Counted from the stretch's first letter, positions 43,964 to 54,116 are shown. The stretch is 64,000 nucleotides of DNA from Paraburkholderia fynbosensis (GCF_902859935.1 NZ_CADIKI010000009.1:62001-126000); one strand, 5' to 3'. Translations and numbers: made by a program. Notes: generated by a model not told the origin, from the letters alone.

Positions 43964-44959
43964 TTGAACGCGGATACGAGACCCGATGTGCCGCGGCATG
44001 TGGCGATGCGCGCGGTCGAATGGTGGATGGAACTGCAATCCGGCAAGGACACGCGCGCGCAGCAATTTGCGCTGGCTCGCTGGCGCGCCGAGCACCCCGA
44101 TCACGAGCTCGCATGGCGGCACATCTGCAACGTCAGCGGCCGCTTGCGCAGTCTCGCCGACGCAGCCGGCGAGGCAGGCGGCGCAGCTGCCGCACGCGCC
44201 GCGCTGACACGCACCGGTTCGGCCCGGCGGCGCGCCAGCGTCAAAGTAGTGGCGACGCTGCTATTCGCCGGTGGTGCGAGCTGGATGGCCAGCGAACATC
44301 TGCCATGGCGCGCATGGAATGCCGACGTACGCACCGCGCTCGGCGAGCGCCGCAGCCTCACCCTCGCTGACGACACGCGCCTCACGCTGAACACCGATAG
44401 CGCGATCGATATCCGCTTGGACGACACCGAGCGGCGCCTACGCCTGATCAAAGGCGAAATCATGCTCGCGACCGCGCATCGCGATGGCGAACGGCGGCCC
44501 TTCATCGTGCAAACCGCACAAGGCAGCCTACAGCCGCTGGGTACGCGCTTCGCGGTCAGACAGCAACGCGGGTTATGCCGCCTCGACGTATTCGAGGGCG
44601 CCGTGCGGATCAGTCCGCGCGACGCGACGCACCTTGCACCGGTCGTGCGCGCCGGGCAGCGCGCCCGCTTCACGCGCGACGCCGTCAGCCCGATGGAATC
44701 CATCGGCGAGAACGAGGCCGCATGGACAGACGGTCTGATCGTGGCCGGCGGCATGCGGCTCGGCGATTTCATCGACGAACTCGGGCGCTATCGCGCCGGG
44801 CACCTGAGCTGCGATCCGGCGGTGGCCGGTTTGCGTCTGTCGGGCACCTACCCGCTCGCGGATACCGACCGCGTGCTCGATACCGTGACCCGCATCCTGC
44901 CGGTCGAGGTCGTGTTCATTACCCGCTACTGGGCCACCGTGCGCGCGACGCATTCGTAA
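43964..44959 (+). CDS. FecR-like anti-sigma/transmembrane signal protein
   Basis: About 331 residues. The N-terminal cytoplasmic domain holds [11 protein letters not shown] and [18 protein letters not shown], typical of FecR; one membrane segment at about 90-108 ([19 protein letters not shown]); the periplasmic FecR domain has [20 protein letters not shown] and [18 protein letters not shown]. It relays the receptor's signal to the sigma factor. The start is uncertain: TTG 43964 has a weak GGA ahead, and GTG 43925 overlaps fecI. Confidence 0.87.
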
Positions 44960-45088
44960 GGGTGTGCCGCAAGCGCCCCTCGCAGGGCTCGCCGACATAT
45001 TTTCCTGCCAGTTGTGAGCTGTTTTCGAATCTCGCGTGACAAGGGAGATGAGAGCAACACATCGTCTATCTTCCTGCGAGCCTTGAAC

Positions 45089-47575
45089 ATGGGACAGTAT
45101 CGAAAGACCGGCACCGGCCGTGGCGCATTGCGCGCAGGGCCGGCGGCGCACTTCGCGCGGCATATCGCAACGGCCGCGCTGATCTCGGCGGGGCTGCCGT
45201 CCAACGCGGCGCTCGCCGCCGAGCCTCCGGCCGACACGCGCGCCGCCGAAGCGCCGGTGCGCAAGCGCTACGACATTCCGGCCGGCCCGCTCGAGGGCGC
45301 GCTCAATCGCTTCGGCCGCGAAGCCGGGCTGCTGCTGTCGTTTCCGGCTGAGCTGGCAGCCGGTCGCAACAGCGAAGGCCTGCACGGCGAGTACGGCGTG
45401 CAACAGGCGATCGACCACCTTCTGCATGACACCGGCCTCGCGGCGCGTCAGCAGTCGAACGGCAGCTACACGCTCATCGAGCAGGAACGGCCAACCGCGG
45501 ACGGCGCGAGCGGCACCCTCTTGCCCACCGTCGCCGTGACGTCGCGGCTCGTGAAAGCCGGCAGCTATCGCCCGCCCGCCGAGGCGGGCGTGACCCGCTC
45601 CGACACGCCGATACTCGACATCGCGCAGGCCGTCGCCGTCGTGCCGTCACAGGTGCTGCGCGACCAGCGTCCGCGAAATCTGGACGACGCGCTCGCGAAC
45701 GTGAGCGGCATCGTGCAGGGCAATACGCTCGCCGGCACGCAGGACACGCTGCTCAAGCGCGGCTTCGGCGGCAATCGCGACGGCTCGATCATGCACAACG
45801 GCATGCCGCTCGTGCAGGGGCGCGGCCTGAACGCGGCCGCCGATAGCGTCGAAGTGCTCAAGGGCCCGACATCGCTGCTGTACGGGATCATGGATCCCGG
45901 CGGCGTCGTCAACGTGGTGAGCAAGCAACCGTTGCTCGCGCCTTATCACGCGATTTCCGTGCTCGGCTCGACATACGGGCACGGCCGTAACGGCGCGCAG
46001 ACGACGCTCGATACGACCGGGCCCCTCGGCGACTCGGGCCTTGCGTACCGGCTCGTCGTCGATCAAACCAATGAACAGTACTGGCGCAATTTCGGCGAGC
46101 ATCGCGAGACGCTCGTCGCGCCGTCGCTCGCGTGGTATGGACGCGATACGCAGGTGGTGGTCTCGTACGAATACCGGAACTTTCTCTATCCGTTCGACCG
46201 TGGCACCGCGCTCGATCCGAAGACCAACGAGCCACTCGCGATTCCGAGCCGCCGGCGTCTCGACGAGCCATTCAACGAGATGGACGGCGAATCGCACCTC
46301 GCGCAAATCAGCGTCGATCATCAGATCAGCGCCGACTGGAAGGCGCATGCCGGCTACAGCTACAACCGCGAAACCTACGACGCGAACCAGTTGCGCGTGC
46401 AGGGCATCAACAGCACCACAGGCGCCGTGTCGCGCAGCAACGACGCGACTCACGGCGCGCTGGGCACGGATAGTTACGCGATCGCCTATGTGGACGGCCA
46501 TTTCAACGTCGCCGGATTGCGCAACGATCTGCAGGTGGGCGTCGACGCCGAGTACCGCCGCATTTATCGCCGCGACCTGCTGCGTCAGGCGACGAAATAT
46601 CCGTTCAACTATTTCGCTCCGGTCTACGGCCTGGAGAGTCCGTCCACCACGGTTTCCGCGAGCGACAGCGATCAGACCGACACGCTGCACGAGCGCTCGC
46701 TGTTCTTCCAGGACAGTCTGCATCTGACCGACAAGTGGATACTGATCGGCGGCGCACGTTTTCTGAGCTACAACCAGGTCGCGGGCAAGGGCCGGCCGTT
46801 CGTCGCCAACACCGACATCAACGGCACGAGATGGCTGCCGCGTGCGGGTGTGGTCTACAAATGGACCGACACGGTGTCGCTGTACGGCAGCTACACGCAG
46901 TCCCTGAAGCCGACCTCGACGATCGCACCGCTCTCGAGCGGCGTGGTGATCGATTCGTCGGTGCAGCCCGAGCAGGCCACCTCATGGGAGCTCGGCGCAA
47001 AAATGGCGTTGCCCGCCGGGCTGACCGGCACGCTCGCGCTCTTTAACATCGACAAGAAAAACGTGCTGGTGCAGCAGTACAACGATGCGACCAAACAGAC
47101 CGACTGGCGCACCGCCGGCAAGGCGCGCTCGCGCGGCGTCGAACTCGACGTCGCGGGTCAGATCGGCGAGCACTGGAGCGTGATCGCGAGTTACGCCTAT
47201 CTCGATGCGAAGACCACCGAAGACCCGCTCTACGCCGGCAAGCGCTTGTGGAACGCGCCGCAGAACACGGCGTCGTTCGCGGCGGTGTACGACTTCGGCG
47301 CGATCCTCGGCGGCGACCAGTTGCGCGTGGGCGCCGGCGCGCATTACGTCGGCGCGCGGCCGGGCGATTCGGCGAACAGCTTCACGCTGCCGTCCTACAC
47401 GGTCGCCGATGCGTTCGCCACCTACGACACGAAAATCGGCAACCGTCATCTGTCTTTCCAGCTCAACGTGAAGAACCTGTTCAACAGGACGTACTACCCG
47501 TCGAGCGTGAACAAGTACTTCGTGTCGATTGGCGACGCGCGCCAGGTGTCGCTGCTCTCGACGCTCGAGTTTTGA
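45089..47575 (+). CDS. TonB-dependent siderophore receptor with N-terminal signalling (STN) domain
   Basis: About 828 residues: signal peptide ending near AALAAE, an STN domain (RYDIPAGPLEGALNRFGREA, LLHDTGLAARQ) that talks to FecR, a TonB-box-like TVAVTS segment, a plug (DTPILDIAQAVAVVPSQVL, DSVEVLKGPTSLLYG, DPGGVVNVVSKQPL) and a beta-barrel ending in aromatic F (LLSTLEF). It is the FpvA/FoxA-like class. The ligand is probably a ferric siderophore; none is encoded nearby. Start ATG 45089 is favoured; GTG 45014 is in frame. Confidence 0.92.
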   Translation: MGQYRKTGTGRGALRAGPAAHFARHIATAALISAGLPSNAALAAEPPADTRAAEAPVRKRYDIPAGPLEGALNRFGREAGLLLSFPAELAAGRNSEGLHGEYGVQQAIDHLLHDTGLAARQQSNGSYTLIEQERPTADGASGTLLPTVAVTSRLVKAGSYRPPAEAGVTRSDTPILDIAQAVAVVPSQVLRDQRPRNLDDALANVSGIVQGNTLAGTQDTLLKRGFGGNRDGSIMHNGMPLVQGRGLNAAADSVEVLKGPTSLLYGIMDPGGVVNVVSKQPLLAPYHAISVLGSTYGHGRNGAQTTLDTTGPLGDSGLAYRLVVDQTNEQYWRNFGEHRETLVAPSLAWYGRDTQVVVSYEYRNFLYPFDRGTALDPKTNEPLAIPSRRRLDEPFNEMDGESHLAQISVDHQISADWKAHAGYSYNRETYDANQLRVQGINSTTGAVSRSNDATHGALGTDSYAIAYVDGHFNVAGLRNDLQVGVDAEYRRIYRRDLLRQATKYPFNYFAPVYGLESPSTTVSASDSDQTDTLHERSLFFQDSLHLTDKWILIGGARFLSYNQVAGKGRPFVANTDINGTRWLPRAGVVYKWTDTVSLYGSYTQSLKPTSTIAPLSSGVVIDSSVQPEQATSWELGAKMALPAGLTGTLALFNIDKKNVLVQQYNDATKQTDWRTAGKARSRGVELDVAGQIGEHWSVIASYAYLDAKTTEDPLYAGKRLWNAPQNTASFAAVYDFGAILGGDQLRVGAGAHYVGARPGDSANSFTLPSYTVADAFATYDTKIGNRHLSFQLNVKNLFNRTYYPSSVNKYFVSIGDARQVSLLSTLEF

Positions 47576-47637
47576 ACCGCGCAGGCGCGGCACGCGCCGC
47601 GGTTCGCACTATCCAACTGAACGAGACTGGAAGGTCC

Positions 47638-48435
47638 ATGAACATTCGTAAGCACCGCACTGACCCCGCCCTCGCGCCGAGTGGGAACCGCAGAACTTTT
47701 CTCGCCGCGGCAGCGAGCCTCGGCGCAGGGTTGGCCTTTGGCGCGCCCGCAGCCTACGCGATATCGAACGCCGCCGGCACGGGCAGGAAGGTGGTGATGG
47801 TCGTGCAGGCAAACGGGCAAACCGGCGAGAAAGAAAACGGCCCGGGCCAGAGCGCCGATCAGAAGATCGCCGCGCACCTCATCGCGCGCGGCTACAGCGT
47901 ACGCATGCTCGACCAGGCACAGCCGCCCGAAGCGGCGAGCGACGCCGATCTGGTGCTGATCTCGTCGACAGTGTCGTCGAAACAGATGGCGGGCGGCTGG
48001 CGCTATCTGGCGAAGCCGATGCTGACATGGGAAAACGATCTGCTCGACGACTTCGCGATGACCGGCAAGCGCCACGACGTCGACTTCGGCGAAGCGGAGA
48101 AAGAGCGCTACCTGTGGCTCGTCAACGCGCCGCACCCAATGGCCGCCGGTTTGCCGGCGGGCGCGACAAACGTCTACGCGAGGCAGGCAGCGATGAGTTG
48201 GGGCAAGCCTGGCCTTGGCGCGACGATCATCGCGACGCTGTACGGTCAACCAGAGAAAGCGGCGATTTTCGCGTACGAGAAAGGCGCGACCATGGACTAT
48301 GAATCGCTGGCACCCGCGCGACGCGTGATGTTCTTTCTGAACAACGACACATTCGGCAATCTGTCGGCGGTGGGTGCGAGCCTGTTCAATGCGGCGGTGG
48401 ATTGGGCCGCCTCGCCCGTAAGCAATCCGGCCTGA
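47638..48435 (+). CDS. Tat-exported protein of unknown function in the receptor operon
   Basis: 265 residues. A twin-arginine signal (SGNRRTFLAAAASLGAGLAF, near residues 16-35) indicates folded export to the periplasm. The mature part has an alpha/beta pattern (VVMVVQANGQTGEKENGPGQ, GYSVRMLDQAQPP, VLISSTVSS), suggesting a flavodoxin- or glutamine-amidotransferase-like fold, which I cannot name. AAGG lies before the ATG and the gene starts 62 bases after the receptor, so it may be co-expressed with it. Function is not inferable. Confidence 0.65.
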   Translation: MNIRKHRTDPALAPSGNRRTFLAAAASLGAGLAFGAPAAYAISNAAGTGRKVVMVVQANGQTGEKENGPGQSADQKIAAHLIARGYSVRMLDQAQPPEAASDADLVLISSTVSSKQMAGGWRYLAKPMLTWENDLLDDFAMTGKRHDVDFGEAEKERYLWLVNAPHPMAAGLPAGATNVYARQAAMSWGKPGLGATIIATLYGQPEKAAIFAYEKGATMDYESLAPARRVMFFLNNDTFGNLSAVGASLFNAAVDWAASPVSNPA

Positions 48436-48847
48436 AGCCGTTCTCAATTCGACGCCGTGCGCGATTGCGTGGCAGGTGCGCCCGCCGTGCTTATCGCGCC
48501 GGCGCGCGGCTTCAGCCGCCCGCAGCGTTGCGCGTCGCGCCGCTGCACTGTCTTGAGCAGCCCGCACAGGTTCGGTCTGTTCGCCCGCTCGGGCCTCCGT
48601 ACGGCAAGCCCCGCCAGCGTCGTCCACTTCCTGCGAAGCCCGAGGCTGCTGGTGGACCCGCGTGCCGCGCGCGCGGGTAAGGCCGATCAGGACTGATTTT
48701 CCGCCCGCTCAGCCACCGGCGTTGCCGCCGCATCCGAAACTGTTATTCTTCCCTCTCTTCCGACCGTCAACCGGTCGCCTGGCGCCACGGCGCGGCACTC
48801 CCCCAGCGGCGCTCACACGCCCCGACCTCACAGAGACAGGAATTTGC
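48436..48847. other. Intergenic region upstream of mreB
   Basis: 412 bases without a convincing gene. It must contain the mreB promoter, near AACTGTTATTCTT at about 48738-48750, where TATTCT could be a -10. AGGAA lies six bases before the mreB ATG. Confidence 0.4.
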
Positions 48848-49891
48848 ATGTTCGGTTTTCTGCGCGGCTATTTTTCCAACGACCTGGCCATCGACCTCGG
48901 CACATCGAACACGCTGATCTACATGCGTGGCAAAGGCATCGTGCTCGACGAACCCTCGGTGGTCTCCATTCGCCAGGAAGGCGGCCCGAATGGCAAGAAG
49001 ATCATTCTGGCCGTCGGCAAGGAAGCGAAACAGATGCTCGGCAAAGTGCCGGGCAACATCGAGGCGATCCGCCCGATGAAAGACGGCGTGATCGCCGACT
49101 TCAACATCACCCAGCAGATGATCAAGCGCTTCATCCAGATGGCGCACGAATCGCGGATGTTCGCGCCGTCGCCGCGCATCATCATCTGCGTGCCGTGCGG
49201 TTCGACCCAGGTCGAGCGGCGCGCGATCAAGGAAGCCGCCCATAGCGCAGGCGCGTCGCAGGTCTATCTGATCGAGGAACCGATGGCCGCGGCAACCGGC
49301 GCGGGCCTGCCGGTCTCGGACGCGACTGGCTCGATGGTGGTCGACATCGGCGGCGGCACGACCGAAGTGGGCGTGATCTCGCTCGGCGGCATCGTGTACA
49401 AGGGCTCGGTGCGCGTGGGCGGCGACAAGTTCGACGACGCGATCGTCAATTACATCCGCCGCAACTACGGCATGCTGATCGGCGAACAGACGGCCGAAGC
49501 GATCAAGAAGGAAATCGGCTCCGCGTTTCCCGGCTCCGAAGTCAAGGAGATGGAAGTCAAGGGCCGCAATATGTCCGAAGGGATACCGCGCAGTTTCACC
49601 GTATCCAGCAACGAAATTCTCGAAGCGCTGACTGATCCGCTGAACCAGATCGTGTCGGCCGTCAAGATCGCCCTGGAACAGACGCCGCCCGAACTCGGCG
49701 CCGATATCGCCGAGCGCGGCATCATGCTGGCGGGCGGCGGTGCGCTGCTGCGCGACCTCGACCGCCTGCTGGCGGAAGAAACGGGGCTGCCGGTGTTCGT
49801 CGCCGAAGCGCCGTTGACGTGCGTGGTACGCGGCTCGGGCATGGCGCTCGAACGGATCGAGAAGTTCGGCGGCTTCTTCTCCTATGAATGA
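48848..49891 (+). CDS. mreB: MreB rod-shape actin homologue
   Basis: 347 residues, full length. It begins with a short amphipathic, membrane-binding FGFLRGYFSNDLAIDLGTSN and shows the actin-fold ATP sites: phosphate 1 AIDLGTSNTLIYM, connect 1 and phosphate 2 MVVDIGGGTTEVGVIS near 160, and the adenosine motif IMLAGGGALLRDLDRLL near 287. MreB polymerises under the inner membrane to guide cell-wall synthesis. No mreC, mreD, mrdA or rodA follows; a strong hairpin ends the transcript. Confidence 0.95.
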   Translation: MFGFLRGYFSNDLAIDLGTSNTLIYMRGKGIVLDEPSVVSIRQEGGPNGKKIILAVGKEAKQMLGKVPGNIEAIRPMKDGVIADFNITQQMIKRFIQMAHESRMFAPSPRIIICVPCGSTQVERRAIKEAAHSAGASQVYLIEEPMAAATGAGLPVSDATGSMVVDIGGGTTEVGVISLGGIVYKGSVRVGGDKFDDAIVNYIRRNYGMLIGEQTAEAIKKEIGSAFPGSEVKEMEVKGRNMSEGIPRSFTVSSNEILEALTDPLNQIVSAVKIALEQTPPELGADIAERGIMLAGGGALLRDLDRLLAEETGLPVFVAEAPLTCVVRGSGMALERIEKFGGFFSYE

Positions 49892-49894
49892 GCG

Positions 49895-49926
49895 CGTGCG
49901 GCGGCAAGGAATGCCGCCGCGTGTTT
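49895..49926 (+). terminator. Rho-independent terminator after mreB
   Basis: GCGGCGGCA (49898-49906) pairs perfectly with TGCCGCCGC (49912-49920), loop of five, extended by wobble pairs, followed by GTGTTTG. It begins seven bases after the mreB stop and isolates mreB from the next gene. Confidence 0.7.
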
Positions 49927-50071
49927 GATGGCGAGCTGATCACGCGCTACCTGTACGCGCGCGGCCTCATGCGGGTTGCGGCGTCGCACAGATTATTTTC
50001 GGCGCGCCCGCGAACTTATACTTCCGACTCCGGCGCGCTCATGCGCAACTCATCCCCGTAGCGGAGCAAGA

Positions 50072-51658
50072 ATGCACGACTCTCGACTCGCCTGTGCCAT
50101 CGACGGCATGGTCACCAGCCCTCATGCGTTGGCGAGCGAGGCCGGCCGCGACGTATTGCGTGCGGGCGGCAACGCGATCGAAGCGGCCATCGCGATCGGC
50201 GCGGCGCTGTGCGTGACATATCCGCATTTCACCGGACTCGGCGGCGACGCCTTCTGGGTGATCGGCGACCGCACAGGGACATTGCGCACCCTCTCGGGCA
50301 TCGGCCAGGCCGCGGCCGAACTGCCCGCGTTCGACGCCGCGATTCCCGTACGCGGCGCGGCGTCCGCCCTCACGACTGCCGCCACCGTCGATACCTGGCA
50401 TCAGGCATACGAGATCAGTCAGAGCACATGGGGCGGCACGCAGTCGTGGTCCTCGCTGTTCGAGCGTGCGCTCGACTATGCGAGCAACGGTTTTCCGGTC
50501 ACGCCGTCGCAACATTTCTGGCAAAACCTGCGCGCCGGCGAACTGAGCACATTACCCGGCTTCGCGGCGGCCTTCGCGCCGCACGGCAGGATTCCGGCCA
50601 TCGACGAGCGCTTCGCGCAACCGGCGTTGGCAAAAAGCATCGAACGGATTGCCCGTTTCGGCGCGCGCGAGTTTTATGAGGGCGAGCTGGCCGAGCGGAT
50701 CGCACACGGTTTGCAGCAGGCCGGCTCGCCGCTCACCGCGAGCGATCTCGCCAGAACCCGCGCGCGCGACGAAGCGCCGTTGCGGGTCGCGTATCGCGGC
50801 GGCGAACTCGTGAGTCTGCGTCCGCCCACGCAAGGAGTGACGACGCTGCAGATCATGGGTACGTTGGATCGCTTCGACGTCGCCTCGATTCGCGAAGGCA
50901 GCGCCGATTACTACCACCTGCTGGTGGAAGCGGTGAAATGCGCGTTCGTCGATCGCGACCGTTTCGTTTCCGATCCCGAGTTCAACGACGTGCCGCTCGG
51001 GCAGATGCTCTCGCGCGCGACACTCGACGCGCATGCCGCTTCGATCGACATGCAGCAGGCACGCGCGTGGCCGCACGTGTTTCGCCCGGGCGACACGGTG
51101 TTCATCGGCGCGACGGATCGCGAGGGCCGCAGCGTCAGCGTGCTGCAAACGGTCTACTTCGATTGGGGCAGCGGCGTGGTCGCGGGCGACACCGGCATTC
51201 TGTGGCACAACCGCGGCGCGTCGTTCAGCACGCACCCCGCGCATCACAACGTCGTGCAGCCGGGCAAGCGCCCCTTTCATACGCTGAACCCCGGCATGTA
51301 TCTGAAAGACGGCCGCCCGCAGCTGCTGTTCGGCACGCAAGGCGCCGACGGTCAGCCGCAAACGCTCGCCGCGATTCTCACGCGGCTGATCGACTACGGG
51401 ATGGACCCGCTCACCGCCCTCGCCCGCCCGCGCTTTCTGCTCGGCAAGACGTTCTCCGACACGCGCGATGCGTTGAAGCTCGAAGAGGACGTGGGCGCCG
51501 ACGTATTCACGGCGCTGGCTGCGCGCGGCCACGAGGTCAGCACGATCGCGGCGCAGAGTCCGCTCGCGGGTCACCCGGGCGTGATTCGCATCGATGCCGA
51601 CGGCTCGGTGTCAGGCGCGCACGATCCGCGCAGCGACGGGCGCGCGCTGGGCGTCTGA
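50072..51658 (+). CDS. Gamma-glutamyltransferase family protein (Ntn hydrolase)
   Basis: 528 residues. N-terminal half has the substrate-binding region (ASEAGRDVLRAGGNAIEAAI, FTGLGGDAFWV). The autoprocessing nucleophile Thr342 lies in GDTVFIGATDREG, where typical GGTs read TTH; the downstream QTVYFDWGSGVVAGDTGIL matches the small-subunit core. It transfers or hydrolyses gamma-glutamyl groups. No signal peptide is evident, so it is likely cytoplasmic. GGAG lies five bases before ATG 50072. Relationship to the neighbouring GntR/ABC locus suggests nitrogen-compound metabolism. Confidence 0.85.
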   Translation: MHDSRLACAIDGMVTSPHALASEAGRDVLRAGGNAIEAAIAIGAALCVTYPHFTGLGGDAFWVIGDRTGTLRTLSGIGQAAAELPAFDAAIPVRGAASALTTAATVDTWHQAYEISQSTWGGTQSWSSLFERALDYASNGFPVTPSQHFWQNLRAGELSTLPGFAAAFAPHGRIPAIDERFAQPALAKSIERIARFGAREFYEGELAERIAHGLQQAGSPLTASDLARTRARDEAPLRVAYRGGELVSLRPPTQGVTTLQIMGTLDRFDVASIREGSADYYHLLVEAVKCAFVDRDRFVSDPEFNDVPLGQMLSRATLDAHAASIDMQQARAWPHVFRPGDTVFIGATDREGRSVSVLQTVYFDWGSGVVAGDTGILWHNRGASFSTHPAHHNVVQPGKRPFHTLNPGMYLKDGRPQLLFGTQGADGQPQTLAAILTRLIDYGMDPLTALARPRFLLGKTFSDTRDALKLEEDVGADVFTALAARGHEVSTIAAQSPLAGHPGVIRIDADGSVSGAHDPRSDGRALGV

Positions 51659-51701
51659 TCGGGATGTTGCTGGGGTTGCGCGATCGAACGGCTGAACGCG
51701 G

Positions 51702-52292
51702 TCACCCGAGCGTAAACCGGTCACGTGTCGTCACATAGTCGCTCGCACCGAATCGGCCCACCGGGAAGTAGTGCTGCAAGCGCACGCGCCACGTCTCGAT
51801 GTCGATCAATTCGTCGCGCGCATGCAGCCGATGCACGCGGCCGATAAAAATCTGCCGGCTGTTCGTCTCGAGCGTCTCCCAGATCGTGCATTCGAACGCG
51901 ACCGGCGCTTCGGCGATGCGCGGCGGCGCGACGTGCGAGCTCGGCACCGCTGTCAAGCCGACCTCGGCGAGTTCGCTCACATGAGGCGGCAATCTTTCGC
52001 CGCAGCGATGCATTTTTTCGGCGATAGCCTCGTCGGCGAGATGCACGACGAATTCGCCGGTCCGCACGATATTGACCGCCGTGTCCTTGAGCGTGCCGTC
52101 CGACCCGCGGTTCACGCTGATCATCACGATAGGCGGCTCTTCGCCGAGCATGTTGAACATCGAAAACGGCGCGGCGTTGATCGTGCCGTCAGGCCCGAGC
52201 GTCGTGACGAGCGCGATCGGACGCGGCACGATGAGGCTCGCCATCAGCTTGTAGCGCTGGTATTCGGTGATCGCCGCGAAATCAATTTCCAT
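51702..52292 (-). CDS. Flavin reductase-like FMN-binding protein
   Basis: 196 residues. The split-barrel flavin-reductase fold is shown by SLIVPRPIALVTTLGPDGTI near residue 15, NAAPFSMFNMLGEEPP, and GRVHRLHARDE near 160. These proteins supply reduced FMN to partner monooxygenases or act on their own. The start overlaps the GntR gene by 11 bases, so it is the last gene of the deacetylase-GntR operon. A DszC-like and a luciferase-like monooxygenase, which need FMNH2, lie 7-10 kb downstream. Confidence 0.85.
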   Translation of the reverse strand: MEIDFAAITEYQRYKLMASLIVPRPIALVTTLGPDGTINAAPFSMFNMLGEEPPIVMISVNRGSDGTLKDTAVNIVRTGEFVVHLADEAIAEKMHRCGERLPPHVSELAEVGLTAVPSSHVAPPRIAEAPVAFECTIWETLETNSRQIFIGRVHRLHARDELIDIETWRVRLQHYFPVGRFGASDYVTTRDRFTLG

Positions 52293-53037
52293 GTCGGTCC
52301 GCCTGGTTCGTGGCCGCTTGTCCAATGATGCCGAGCAATTGGCCGAGACTCTTCTCGCCACGCATGCGCGACGTTTCAATGCGCTCTTCGAGATCGCGCA
52401 GATGCGCTTCCATATGCGCGATCGCACCTGCCGCGTCGCGCGCCTCGATGCAATCGACGATGGCCGCATGCTCGGCATGCTCGCACGGCGCATGCCCCGG
52501 CGGTTCGTACACACCGACGATCAGCGAACAACGCGACACCAGTTCCTTCAGATAGTTTTGCAGGATCGAGTTGCCCGCCAGCGCGGCGATGCGCATATGA
52601 AAGCCGCTCGCGAGCGTCGCCCACGACGGCTGGTCGAACCGATGCATCGCGTCGTGCTCGCTCGCGAGTTGCTGGCGCAGCGCCTTGATATCCCGCGCGC
52701 TCGCACGCTGCACGGCAAGCTCGACGAGCATCCGTTCGACCGAGCGCCGCGCCTCGAAAATCTCGCGGGTTTCCTCGGGCGTCGGCTCGGCGATCACTGC
52801 GCCCTTGTTCGGCCGCAATACGACGATGCCGTCATAAGCGAGTTTTTCCAGCACGCGACGCACGACCGCGCGGCCCACGCCGAACAGCTGGCACAGCTCG
52901 GGCTCGGGCAGCTTCGTACCGGGCGTCAAACGATGATTGAGCACGCCATCGAAAATCGACTGGTAGATGCGCGCATCGATGTCGGCCTCTTCGCCACGAG
53001 CCTTTTTCGCGGTGGCCGCGCCGTCTCGCGCGCTCAT
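52282..53037 (-). CDS. GntR-family regulator (FadR/FCD type)
   Basis: 251 residues: a winged helix at about 20-90 (GTKLPEPELCQLFGVGRAVV, VLEKLAYDGIVVL) and a C-terminal FCD effector domain (EAHLRDLEERI; metal-binding His residues in HMRIAALAGN and AEHAAIVDCIEARD). The ATG overlaps the deacetylase stop by four bases, and its end overlaps the flavin reductase. It likely controls this operon and the divergent ABC transporter through palindromes at 54117-54146. Confidence 0.9.
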   Translation of the reverse strand: MSARDGAATAKKARGEEADIDARIYQSIFDGVLNHRLTPGTKLPEPELCQLFGVGRAVVRRVLEKLAYDGIVVLRPNKGAVIAEPTPEETREIFEARRSVERMLVELAVQRASARDIKALRQQLASEHDAMHRFDQPSWATLASGFHMRIAALAGNSILQNYLKELVSRCSLIVGVYEPPGHAPCEHAEHAAIVDCIEARDAAGAIAHMEAHLRDLEERIETSRMRGEKSLGQLLGIIGQAATNQADRHGN

Positions 53038-53999
53038 GCCGTAGCGGGGCGCACGATGCCGTCCCGCTCCAGATCGTCCATATGATTCGCGATCGCGCCC
53101 GGTGTGGTGATCCATACGTCGCCTCGCGCACGCGCCGCGGCGATATGTTCGAGCGCGCGGCGCAGATGCCGCAACCTGTACGGCTGCCCGACCAGATACG
53201 GATGCAGCGCGATGCCCATCACCAGAGCCTGCGGTTGCGAACCGCGATTGGCCTGTTCGAGCATCTCGTCGAACTGGTCGACGATCATGTCGGCGAACGC
53301 GCGGCCGTCCATGTGCCGTCCGACCATCATCGGCAGATCGTTGAGTTCCTGCGGATACGGAATCGACCAGAGCGGCGCGGCGCGCGTGGCCATGCGCACG
53401 GGGCGGTCGTCGTGACACCAGTTCAGCGTGTAGCGATAACCCGTCTCGGCCAGCAGATCGGGCGTCAGATGCGATTCCGAAATCCATGGCGAGAGCCAGC
53501 CTTGCGGCGGTGCACCGGACTCTTCAGCGATCCGTTCACGGCAATGCAGAAGCAGGTCGCGCTCACCGATTTCGTCGAGGTCACTCTGCCGGTGGGCATT
53601 CGTGTGGCCATGGCCAATCAGTTCATCGCCACGCGCGACGCAAGCCGCGATCAGTTCAGGACAGTGATCGTAGAGCGCGGTGTTGATGAGCGTGCCGGCG
53701 GGCAACGCGAGTTGATCGAACAGTTCGATGCAGCGCCACGCCCCGACGCGATTGCCGTACTCGCGCCAGCTATGGTTCAGCACGTCCGGCTGCGGTGAAA
53801 GCGGCCCGAGCGCCGCACCGAGTCCTTCACCGAACGCAAAGTGCTCGATGTTGAAGCCGAGATAGACCGCGAGTCCCGCTCCGCCTGGCCAGCGGAACGC
53901 GTCGCTATCCGTGATCGGCCTGTATGCAAAACGTCCATGCGTGGCGAGCGATTGACGCGCGCGGTTCTCTGTTGCGGGCGTGTGCCGTGTGTCGTTCAT
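53034..53999 (-). CDS. Polysaccharide deacetylase-family hydrolase (allantoinase PuuE-like)
   Basis: 321 residues of the NodB-homology fold: YLGFNIEHFAFGEG near 47, the metal-type motif HGHTNAHRQSDLD near 129, and PWISESHLTPDLLAETGYRY near 170. Cytoplasmic members such as PuuE hydrolyse cyclic amides including allantoin rather than sugars; this is the nearer match. The Asp of the first motif appears replaced by Asn (FNIEH), as in PuuE-type proteins. It heads the minus-strand operon with GntR and flavin reductase. Substrate is unproven. Confidence 0.78.
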   Translation of the reverse strand: MNDTRHTPATENRARQSLATHGRFAYRPITDSDAFRWPGGAGLAVYLGFNIEHFAFGEGLGAALGPLSPQPDVLNHSWREYGNRVGAWRCIELFDQLALPAGTLINTALYDHCPELIAACVARGDELIGHGHTNAHRQSDLDEIGERDLLLHCRERIAEESGAPPQGWLSPWISESHLTPDLLAETGYRYTLNWCHDDRPVRMATRAAPLWSIPYPQELNDLPMMVGRHMDGRAFADMIVDQFDEMLEQANRGSQPQALVMGIALHPYLVGQPYRLRHLRRALEHIAAARARGDVWITTPGAIANHMDDLERDGIVRPATA

Positions 54000-54116
54000 G
54001 AGAAGAAACCGTGGATGACGAAAAACGCCGCGTCACGTCATGGATGAACCGGATTGGCCGGTTCATGCCCCGAGACGGACCGCTGACGCACAGTGATCGC
54101 GCAAATCCGTCCTGCT

